A stretch of 6,938 nt of DNA, taken from positions 1 to 6,938 of the forward strand of contig CAKUKJ010000120.1 in NCBI GenBank assembly GCA_934662525.1. The letters run 5' to 3'. The DNA is from an uncultured Coriobacteriales bacterium. GTDB lineage: Bacteria; Actinomycetota; Coriobacteriia; Coriobacteriales; UMGS124. The notes under the pieces are model-generated. The model was not told where the DNA came from. It did not search any database and saw only the letters and a list, made by a program, of their open reading frames with translations. A program made the position numbers and the translations under genes. Shown here in pieces: positions 1 to 5,500 of the stretch. The first letter of the stretch is position 1. Each line of letters begins with the position of its first letter.

Positions 1-133
1 GGAGCTGCCCGTCCTCAATGGTGTACACGGTCATGGAGATGGGGTCTACCAGGCGCACCACGTCGAACAGCTGGGACATCTCAGAGATGAGCGCCTGGAT
101 TTGAGACAGCCTGTAACCCGATTCCCTCTCCAT
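1..133 (-). CDS. N-terminal fragment of a probable sensor/signalling protein (GGDEF or HD type)
   Basis: The window holds only the first 44 codons, running off the left edge. The start is the ATG complementary to 131-133, preceded on its own strand by GGAGGG about 7 bases upstream and by a plausible promoter. The peptide begins MERESGYRLSQIQALISEM and continues with LFDVVRLVDPISMTVYTIED. From memory, a 'LFDVVRLVDP' segment is typical of the N-terminal sensory (PAS-like) part of many Clostridia and Coriobacteriia proteins that continue into a GGDEF diguanylate cyclase, an EAL domain or an HD domain. No catalytic motif is inside the window, so the output domain is unknown. The fragment has no signal peptide or membrane segment, which suggests a cytoplasmic sensor. 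The reading frame, RBS and start are well supported; the family call is tentative. Confidence 0.6.
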   Translation of the reverse strand, partial: MERESGYRLSQIQALISEMSQLFDVVRLVDPISMTVYTIEDGQL

Positions 134-154
134 GCAAGACCCTCCAACGGCCGA

Positions 155-168
155 CAAGACACAAGACA
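155..168. repeat. Tandem 7-bp repeat in the leader
   Basis: CAAGACA occurs twice head to tail (155-161 and 162-168). On the minus strand it lies in the predicted 5' leader of the leftward gene, just before its RBS. A related GCAAGAC occurs at 134-140. No function is known; slipped-strand length variation is possible. Confidence 0.5.
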
Positions 169-171
169 CAT

Positions 172-205
172 GTCGCCCATCTTACCACGGGACGCAGCGG
201 CTCAA
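172..205 (-). promoter_or_regulatory. Putative promoter of the leftward signalling gene
   Basis: On the minus strand TAAGAT (184-179) is preceded by TGG, giving an extended -10 element (TGnTAAGAT). TTGAGC (205-200) lies 15 bases upstream as a short-spaced -35. Transcription would start near 172 and leave a leader of about 38 bases before the ATG at 133. The inverted repeat AGCGG/CCGCT (196-211, six-base spacer) covers the -35 box and could be an operator. This is assigned by eye only. Confidence 0.4.
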
Positions 206-259
206 ACCGCTTGGGCATGCCTTCCTCGCCTAACGGGCCGCAGCGCACGCGCGGAGCAG

Positions 260-304
260 GGCATGGCGCCCGTTCAGGCGCCTGCCATCGCGCCGTGCTA
301 CAAT
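260..304 (+). promoter_or_regulatory. Putative promoter and operator palindrome of the toxin-antitoxin operon
   Basis: TGCTACAAT (296-304) is an extended -10 element (TGn plus TACAAT). No good -35 box is visible at the usual distance. Immediately upstream lies an inverted repeat: GGCA-T-GGCGCC (260-270), a six-base spacer, and GGCGCC-TGCC (277-286), i.e. 10 paired positions with one bulged T. It covers where the -35 would be and lies upstream of the expected transcription start (about 311), so it would act as a DNA site rather than an mRNA hairpin. Type II antitoxins of the Phd/YefM class usually repress their own operon by binding such palindromes; that role is inferred here. Confidence 0.4.
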
Positions 305-347
305 GCCCCCTATCTTGTACATATCAGGCAGCGTGATAGGAGGCATG

Positions 348-638
348 ATGGATGCCATTTTTTCTGCAACAGCTTTGCGCGACCGTCCCAAGGAGGTCAA
401 GGAGGCAGCGCGAGGAGGCATGGTGCGCATAACCGAGAACGGGAACGGGGCCTATGTGTTCTGCTCCGAGGACGTCTATCGTCACGAGCTTGAGCAGGTG
501 CGCGAACAGGCTTTCTACGAAGCGCGTGCCGCCGAATCCATCGAACGCGGCATGAAAGACGTCGAGGCAGGCAGGTACGTCGTCGGCATCGAGGCGGCGA
601 AACAGGCCGTAGCGGAACTGAGGGCGAGCCATGCATAA
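348..638 (+). CDS. Phd/YefM-like antitoxin of a type II toxin-antitoxin pair
   Basis: This gene encodes 96 residues that probably neutralise the toxin encoded immediately downstream and repress the operon. The N-terminal half (SATALRDRPKEVKEAARGG, then MVRITENGNGAYVFCSEDVY) follows the Phd/YefM pattern: a short strand and helix with 'R..l..v...a..G' and then a strand reporting whether a residue is 'hidden or visible', as in prevent-host-death proteins. The C-terminal half is charged and helical (residues about 45-96), as expected of the toxin-wrapping tail. Two adjacent ATG codons stand at 345 and 348. The one at 348 is chosen because AGGAGG (338-343) is 4 bases away, against 1 base for 345. 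An upstream in-frame ATG at 303 lies inside the predicted -10 box and has no RBS, so it is rejected. The stop codon overlaps the toxin start by 8 bases, so the two are translationally coupled. Confidence 0.8.
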   Translation: MDAIFSATALRDRPKEVKEAARGGMVRITENGNGAYVFCSEDVYRHELEQVREQAFYEARAAESIERGMKDVEAGRYVVGIEAAKQAVAELRASHA

Positions 639-897
639 GCTGATCATCGCCCAGTCGTTCTTGGAAGACCTCGCTGAGTTGCCGGAAAACGTCGTCGAGG
701 CGGTGTGGGCCGAGCTGGGCGTCGTAGGCGAGTTTCCTGGAGTCGGTTCATCGCTTCTCGAGCCGTATTTCAGGAACTCCTACGGCCCTCAGTGCCTCAA
801 GGTTGCGGTATGCGGTTACGACGTGCTCTATAGGCGGCGGGACGACCAAGGCGAGGTCCATGTCCTCGGGGTAGTTCCGCAACGATGCATGAGATAG
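631..897 (+). CDS. RelE/ParE-like toxin of a type II toxin-antitoxin pair
   Basis: The 88-residue product has the size and layout of the RelE/ParE superfamily. It has a first strand (HKLIIAQSFLEDLAEL) leading into helices (residues about 10-34), followed by strands ending in 'CGYDVLYRRRDDQGEVHVLGVVPQR', the usual C-terminal 'y.vlYr......v.v..v..R' signature. RelE members cut mRNA on the ribosome and ParE members poison gyrase; the sequence alone does not decide between them. Start ATG 631 is preceded by GAGGG (620-624) with a 6-base spacer. It overlaps the antitoxin end (ATGCATAA, frames offset), the usual antitoxin-first layout. No truncation is visible. The insertion sequence lies 88 bases beyond its stop codon. 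Confidence 0.8.
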   Translation: MHKLIIAQSFLEDLAELPENVVEAVWAELGVVGEFPGVGSSLLEPYFRNSYGPQCLKVAVCGYDVLYRRRDDQGEVHVLGVVPQRCMR

Positions 898-968
898 AAA
901 GTCGCACAGGCAAGACGCATCCAAGATGCTCCTTGGCGATGAGGCCTTGCAGTCAATCCAATGGAGCC
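898..968. other. Short spacer between toxin stop and terminator
   Basis: This stretch contains no supportable gene. GCATC/GATGC (918-930, three-base loop) could form a small hairpin in the toxin-antitoxin 3' untranslated RNA. A 20-codon frame from the ATG at 926 runs into the IS and stops there; it has no RBS. Confidence 0.4.
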
Positions 969-985
969 AAGGGCGGCCGCCAGCG
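969..985 (+). terminator. Left half of a rho-independent terminator split by the insertion sequence
   Basis: AAGGGCGGCCGCCA (969-982) is the 5' arm, followed by the loop GCG (983-985). The 3' arm is at 2452-2465, on the other side of the IS. Rejoined without the IS, the structure is a 14-bp stem (one G-T wobble) with a 3-base loop and a TTTT tail. It lies about 70 bases after the toxin stop codon and points rightward, so it most likely ended the toxin-antitoxin transcript. It can no longer fold locally. Confidence 0.8.
983..985. repeat. Target site duplication GCG, left copy
   Basis: GCG directly abuts the left inverted repeat and matches GCG at 2449-2451 directly abutting the right one. A 3-bp match can occur by chance (1 in 64), but the size suits IS3-family insertion and the reconstructed site gives a perfect hairpin loop. 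Confidence 0.75.
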
Positions 986-1009
986 TGAACTGCACCCCAA
1001 AACTTGGAC
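986..1009 (+). repeat. IS left terminal inverted repeat (downstream of orfB)
   Basis: It begins TGAACTGC and ends CTTGGAC. Compared with the right repeat read inward, positions 1-8, 11-14 and 18-24 match. The orfB stop codon is 14 bases further inside. Confidence 0.9.
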
Positions 1010-1022
1010 GGCCTAAATAAGG

Positions 1023-1925
1023 TTACACCACAAGGGACTGGTTCCGGAACTCCTCCGGGGTCAGCCCCTTGAGCTTTACCTGGTGCCTCCGCGTGTTCCA
1101 ATGGACGATGTAGGCCTCGAGGTCGCGCTTGAAGCTGGCGAAGTCCGGCCACCGCCCGCCGCGGAAGAACTCGTCCTTGAGGTGGCCGAAGACCTGCTCG
1201 GTGGCGGCGTTGTCCAGGCAGTTGCCCTTGCGCGACATGCTCTGCCTGATCCCCGCCTCCCTGGGCCTGGAGCACCAGGAGGCGTGCTGGTACTGCCAGC
1301 CCATGTCCGAGTGCAGCACGGGGGAGGCGCCCTCGGGCATCTTGGCGAGCAGCATGTCGAGCACCTCCTGCTGCTGGGCCATGTTCGGGCTCTCGGACAC
1401 CGACCAGGCCACGATCTCCTTGCTCCCGAAGTCGTAGACCGGCGCCAGGTAGGCCTTGCCCCACGGCTGCTTGAACTCGGTGACGTCCGTGCCCATCTTC
1501 TGCCAGGGGCGCTCGGCCGAGAAGTCGCGCCCGACGACGTTCTCGAAGGTCTCCCCGACGACGCCCCTGTACGAGTTGTACCTGTGGTAGTCGGTCTCCC
1601 GGCGGATGCCGCAGCGCAGCCCCATCTCGTTCATCATCTTCAGCGCCGTCTTGTCGGCGATGACGGCGCCCTCCTCCGCCCTCAGGCACATGGCGACCTG
1701 CCTGTGGCCGCAGCCGTTGGGGGTGCGCGAGAACACCTCCCGGGCCTTGTCCCACAGCTCCGGCCTGGTGGGCGAGGGCGGGTGGGCGAGCGAGTAGTAG
1801 TACGACGAGCGCGCGAGCCCCGCCGCGGCCAGCAGGTCGGCGAGGGCGAACTGCCCCGAGAGGGCCTCGACCGCCTGGGACTTCTCCCAGTTGGTCGGGC
1901 CTACACCCCCCTCAGGGCACGCAAT
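1023..1925 (-). CDS. IS3-family transposase OrfB, expressed as OrfAB by -1 frameshift
   Basis: This is the catalytic half of the transposase: 300 residues after the slip, giving a 455-residue OrfAB with OrfA residues 1-155 (joined span 1023-2389). It carries an HTH_21-like segment (GCGHRQVAMCL... with ...KMMNEMGLRCGIRR, OrfB residues about 71-109) and an rve integrase core. The DDE triad is visible: D147 in KMGTDVTEF, D207 in LHSDMGWQY and E243 in NAATEQVFGHLK, with 35 residues between the last two, the exact D(35)E spacing of the family. The end (VHWNTRRHQVKLKGLTPEEF) is the usual IS3 C-terminus. There is no convincing independent start: no ATG with an RBS occurs near the overlap, so production by frameshifting is the simplest reading. 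An upstream ATG at 2372 in this frame lies over orfA with unlikely composition. Nothing is truncated. Confidence 0.93.
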   Translation of the reverse strand: MACPEGGVGPTNWEKSQAVEALSGQFALADLLAAAGLARSSYYYSLAHPPSPTRPELWDKAREVFSRTPNGCGHRQVAMCLRAEEGAVIADKTALKMMNEMGLRCGIRRETDYHRYNSYRGVVGETFENVVGRDFSAERPWQKMGTDVTEFKQPWGKAYLAPVYDFGSKEIVAWSVSESPNMAQQQEVLDMLLAKMPEGASPVLHSDMGWQYQHASWCSRPREAGIRQSMSRKGNCLDNAATEQVFGHLKDEFFRGGRWPDFASFKRDLEAYIVHWNTRRHQVKLKGLTPEEFRNQSLVV

Positions 1926-1931
1926 TTTTTT
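1863..1931 (-). promoter_or_regulatory. Programmed -1 frameshift site: A-AAA-AAA plus nested stem-loop
   Basis: Seven A residues on the minus strand (1931-1925) are phased in orfA as CTA AAA AAA TTG. Slipping back one base on the two AAA codons continues in orfB as ATT GCG, an exact A-AAA-AAA slippery heptamer. After a 23-base spacer comes a nested hairpin: GGCC-CGACC (1901-1893) pairs with GGTCG-A-GGCC (1872-1863), and inside it CTGGGA (1890-1885) pairs with TCCCAG (1880-1875) around a GAAG loop. The spacer is longer than the usual 5-9 bases, so the hairpin's stimulatory role is less sure than the slippery site. Confidence 0.85.
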
Positions 1932-2389
1932 AGGTATGCGATTTCGGCCTCGAGCCTGCGGACCCGCTCCTCGAGCTCCTGCTCGCGCGCCTTGGGCGCC
2001 GCCTCGGGCGCCGAGCCCCTCGGCCTGCCCTTGGGCTTGGGCCGCAGCGCCTCGGCGCCGCCCTCCCGGTACGCGCGGCACCAGGCGTTGAGCGGCGTGA
2101 GCGAGGCTATGCCGAGCTCGGCCATCACCTCCGGCTTGGGCCGTCCCCCGTCCACGACGGCGCCGGCCGCGGCCAACTTCGTCTCCCAGCCGTAGCTCGC
2201 GTGCGACTTGCCCATGCCCAGCAGCACCTCCTTCCCGACCGCCCTGTACGTCAGGAGCCATTTTCGCACGGTCTTCTCGGGGACGCGGAGCTCGCGGGCG
2301 ACGGACTTCGAGCCGCGCCCGGCGGCGAACAGGTCGGCCGCCCTCTCCCTGACCTCCCTGCCGTGCCTGCACCTCAGGTCGACGGACAT
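1901..2389 (-). CDS. IS3-family transposase OrfA
   Basis: OrfA has 162 residues and binds the IS ends as the DNA-binding part of the transposase. A first helix-turn-helix occupies residues about 11-48 (ADLFAAGRGSKSVARELRV then PEKTVRKWL). A second lies at about 65-110, followed by a basic RPKPKGRPRG segment. The last part (about 136-158, QELEERVRRLEAEIAYLKKL) is a heptad leucine zipper of the type that mediates OrfA/OrfAB multimers. Two helix-turn-helix units suit the IS150 group. The start is ATG at 2389, with GGGAGG 6 bases upstream (2401-2396). The zipper continues across the slippery site into OrfAB, so the two products share residues 1-155. The frame ends with TAG at 1903-1901, which is also inside the frameshift hairpin. 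Confidence 0.93.
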   Translation of the reverse strand: MSVDLRCRHGREVRERAADLFAAGRGSKSVARELRVPEKTVRKWLLTYRAVGKEVLLGMGKSHASYGWETKLAAAGAVVDGGRPKPEVMAELGIASLTPLNAWCRAYREGGAEALRPKPKGRPRGSAPEAAPKAREQELEERVRRLEAEIAYLKKLRALRGV

Positions 2390-2395
2390 GAAAAA

Positions 2396-2441
2396 CCTCC
2401 CATCTCTCGGACTTTACTTTCCGTGTCCAAGAAATGGGAGG
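2396..2441 (-). promoter_or_regulatory. RBS-sequestering hairpin at the IS right end
   Basis: In leftward RNA, CCTCCCAT (2441-2434) pairs over 8 bp with ATGGGAGG (2403-2396). Inside that, CTTGGAC (2431-2425) pairs with GTCCGAG (2412-2406) over 7 bp with one G-U. A two-by-two internal loop separates the stems, and a 12-base loop closes the inner one. The 3' arm contains GGGAGG, the orfA RBS, which is 6 bases from the ATG. A transcript entering from outside the element would hide the RBS, while one starting inside, downstream of 2434, would expose it. This is the read-through protection known for elements such as IS10 and IS50. The pairing is seen directly; the role is inferred. Confidence 0.75.
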
Positions 2442-2448
2442 CAGTTCA
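2425..2448 (-). repeat. IS right terminal inverted repeat (upstream of orfA)
   Basis: Read inward from 2448 it begins TGAACTGC and ends CTTGGAC. Its positions 8-15 read CCTCCCAT, where the left repeat reads CACCCCAA. This difference makes it complementary to the orfA ribosome binding site. Confidence 0.9.
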
Positions 2449-2451
2449 GCG
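2449..2451. repeat. Target site duplication GCG, right copy
   Basis: This is the partner of 983-985. Extending to four bases fails (AGCG against GCGT), so the duplication is 3 bp. Confidence 0.75.
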
Positions 2452-2467
2452 TGGTGGCCGCCCTTTT
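2449..2467 (+). terminator. Right half of the split terminator, with T tail
   Basis: GCG (2449-2451, second target copy) is followed by TGGTGGCCGCCCTT (2452-2465), which is complementary to 969-982. The T run covers 2464-2467. In the opposite direction the tail would be only TT, so any terminator function for the leftward dehydratase-like gene was weaker. Confidence 0.8.
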
Positions 2468-2517
2468 CGTTCGCTGACCGGGGAGAGCAAGGCAGACCGG
2501 TCGGACAACGATAGACC
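2468..2517. other. Spacer between split terminator and the dehydratase-like gene's stop codon
   Basis: There is no gene here. GACCGG occurs at 2476-2481 and again within the palindrome GACCGGTC (2495-2502), so leftward RNA could form a weak 6-bp stem, but no T run follows. The giant leftward gene thus has no clear terminator of its own before the IS. Confidence 0.45.
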
Positions 2518-5500
2518 CTACAGGTAGTACAGGTACGTGCGGAGCTTTTCGGCGGGGGCGGCGTCGAGGGTGCCGTCGAAGGAGAGGTGCAGGATGGGCG
2601 GCTCCAGGCCCAGCGACTGCTCGCGCAGGCGCAAGACGATGTCGACGTTCTCGTACATGCTCGCCGCCTCGATCACGCCGTCGCAGCGCCCGTGCAGGCA
2701 GACGGCCTTCGCGTAGCGGTAGCGGGCGTTGGCCCCGCGGAACTGGCCGAAGAGGCCGGTGGCGCGGTCGCGCAGCGCAGCCTGGTCGGGCTCGTAGGGC
2801 GAGACGGGGCCCAGGGCGCGCGACACCTCGCCCAGCATGGCCTCAAGGCGGTCGAGCACCTCGGCCCACTCGGGGGTCGAGAGCTTGCGGGCATAGGCTA
2901 GCAGCTCGGGACGCGCGGGCTCATGGGCGCTCTGGGGCATGCCGTCGGGGCCGATGATGTGCGAGAGTGACGCGCTCGTCACGGCGTCTACCTGGGGTTG
3001 TGCAGAGCATCCGCCGCATGCCCCGTCGGAGCCATGCGCGCCGCAGTGGCCCTCGAGGGCCTGCATGGCGGCTGCGGCCTGCTCGGGGGAGACTCCCTCG
3101 GGCGCGTCCGGCTCGGTCGTGAAGCCTGCCGCCAGGTCGATATCGGCCTTGACGCTCGCACCGCTCGCAGCGTCCACGCCGTCGCCGGAGCCGGCGAAGT
3201 CGATCTGGCTGTCGGCCAGGGGATGGCCGTCGCGGGTGACCTGGACGCCGGCGGTGTAGAGGCCGAAGTCGCGCTTGGTGAAGTCGGGCATGCCCGGCGT
3301 CACCTCAACGCCCGTCTCGCCCAGAATGGGCATGATGTCGTTCGTCACGCGCTCGTGCTCGTCGGCCTGGGCGGCGTCGCGCCACAGGAACAGCAGGTAC
3401 TCGGCCAGCGGCATGCGCACAAGGCGGTTGCCGGCCTCCTCCAGCTCGGCCCATGTGCCGCCGTCGAGCGCGTCGCCGCACACGACGGGCCACTCGCCCA
3501 CAAGGCCCAGGCGCTTGCCGGGCGCGGCCGGCATGGCGGCGACGCGACGGGCGGCCTCCACCACGCAGGCCAGGGCGGCGGTCGCATCGCAGGCCCCCTC
3601 CAGCGCCCGCGTCAGCTCGGCCGCGACGCCCGCACGCGCGGCCAGCGGGGCGGCGAGCACCACGTCGCCGGCCAGCAGGCGCACGAAGAGGCCGTCGATG
3701 TCGCGCACCGCGCAGGGCAGCTTGTCGAGGGCGGGCGCCACGACGGCGACGTCGCGCATGCCGCGCTCGTCGAGGACGGAGCGAACGACTCGCCCGTACT
3801 GGCCGTCGGCCTCGCCGCCCTCGGCGCTGGGCAAAAGCAGCTGCAGGCGGGAGGCGGCGGGGTCGTTGCCGTGGAGGAACTCACCGGGCGTGGAGGGAGC
3901 GGCCACGGGTGAGGCGAGCTCGGTGAGGAAGGCCTCGCTCCCCTGGCCCGCAGCGCCTGCGCAACCGCACGCCTCGTCGCGGCCCTCCCCTGCCGCAAGC
4001 GCCAGGCCCAGCGTGTCGGCAAACGTGAGGTACTCCTTGGAGGTCGTCTCGCGGCGGCCCAGCTCGAGCGACTCGGGCGTCGTCTGCAGCAGGCGCACCT
4101 CAGCGAAACCCTGCCCGCGCAGCCACCCGGCCACGAGTTTGCCGTAAGGCCCCACGGCGGGCATCGCGCAAGGCACGCCCGGCACGGCCGCCACATGCTC
4201 GGTGTCCACGAACTCCACCGACGTGGGGATGAGGCGCTCCTCGGGCGCGGTGTAGCTCTCGATGGCGTTCAGGAACGCCTCGATGCGCGTGACGATGCCC
4301 ACGGGCGAATAGTGCTCGTCCATCTCCACCTGCAGGTAGGGCTTGTCGCCCATCTCCTTGCGGAACAGGTGGCTCACCATGGCGTCGGGCCCGCAGCCGT
4401 GGTTGGTGAGGTACACGGCGAACAGGCGCGGGTCGCGGCGCACAAGCTTGGCACCGGAGATGACGTGCTGGGCAAACGGCCAGTACAGCCCCGGGTAGTC
4501 CATGGAGATGTCGAGCGAGTGGGCGTGCAGGTGGCTCACCGTGAGCACCTTGTAGCCGCGCTCGATGAGGGCGCGGGCGATGCCGGAGTTCAGAATCGGG
4601 TCCTCGAAATTGTAGTTGCGCGTGACGAGCACGATGGCGCGCTCGCCCGGCTTGAGCGAGCGAAGCAGCTCGTCACCGTAATCCTCGAGCACCTTCGTGA
4701 ACTTCATCACGGCAAAGCCGCCCTTGAGCATGGCGCGGGCCGCCTGTTGGCGCGTGAAGCCCAGGTACTCGCCGATCTCCAGCAGCGAGTCGGCGATGGC
4801 GTTCTGGCCGTAGTCCATCTCGAACTGGGGGCTGATGAGCTCGATGCCGTGCCCGGCGAAGTCGAGCTCCTGGGCGGCCAGCTCGGCGCCCACCTGCATG
4901 TAGGGGCAGGAGTAGTTGTGGTCCACGGTGGACTTGACGTGGCGCACCGTGTGGATGCGGGGCATGAAGATGTAGTCGACCCCGGCCTCCACCAGCTGCT
5001 TCATATGGCCGTGGAGCAGCTTGAAGGGGAAGCACGTCTCGCCCTGCGCCGCGCCCTGGCAGTCGCGCACCGTCTCCTCGTCGGACTCGCGGGAGAGCAG
5101 CACGTTGAAGCCGAGCGCCTTGAAGTAGGCCTGCGCCATGGGGAAGAGCTTGTGAAGCATGAGGGCGCGCGGAATGCCGACTGTCTTCTTCTCTGGGTCG
5201 AGCTCGCCCGTGTAGCCCTGCTCGTAGGCCTCCTTCGTGCGGGCGAAGTAGGCCAGGTTGCGCTCGACCTCCTCGGGGTTGACCTTTGCGCGCGCCTCAT
5301 GGCCGCCGAGCAGGTCGAAGCCCTTGAAGGAGGTGTCGAACGCGGAGGCGCCGCGGCCCTGCGAGGCGGCAAGGAGCTCTTCGGCCGTAACGCCCGCCCC
5401 GTCGGCAGGCAGGCCGCACCCGGCGCGCCAGGCGTCGAGCGCCATGAGCGCCGCGCCGAAGGCGCCCGACACCGCGAAGTTGGGGTTCACGCTCACGCGC

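Larger units (their letters stand above)
986..2448 (-). mobile_element. Complete IS3-family (IS150-like) insertion sequence, 1463 bp
   Basis: The element is bounded by terminal inverted repeats starting TGAACTGC at both ends, with 19 of 24 positions identical. The outer TG...CA is the IS3-family signature. A 3-bp GCG direct repeat flanks it (983-985 and 2449-2451), the target duplication size usual for the family. Inside are orfA (1901-2389) and orfB (1023-1925), both leftward, joined by an A-AAA-AAA frameshift site. OrfA's two helix-turn-helix segments and the overall length fit the IS150 group. All reading frames are open, the DDE residues are present and both ends are intact, so the copy is probably active or recently inserted. 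It sits in the loop of a terminator hairpin between the toxin-antitoxin operon and the giant dehydratase-like gene. Confidence 0.95.

Noticed and set aside
303..347. Longer antitoxin starting at ATG 303
   Set aside because: That ATG overlaps the predicted -10 box and has no Shine-Dalgarno sequence; AGGAGG at 338-343 points to the ATG at 348.
101..493. A plus-strand frame starting upstream of the antitoxin
   Set aside because: It overlaps the divergent promoters and the antitoxin in another frame, with Arg-rich composition and no RBS.
931..972. CCTTGGC (931-937) complementary to GCCAAGG (966-972), which overlaps the terminator base and could be an alternative fold
   Set aside because: A 7-bp pairing in G+C-rich DNA is easily accidental, and no regulatory ligand, leader peptide or conserved structure supports an attenuator.
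748..1755. A 335-codon minus-strand frame crossing the toxin 3' end, the IS boundary and orfB
   Set aside because: It spans the IS end and would be a chimera created by the insertion. Its translation is low-complexity and it is out of frame with the DDE transposase.
1083..2195. A 370-codon plus-strand frame across the IS
   Set aside because: It is antisense to orfA/orfB, with Pro/Arg/Leu/Gly-biased translation, no motif and no RBS; the transposase frames explain the region.
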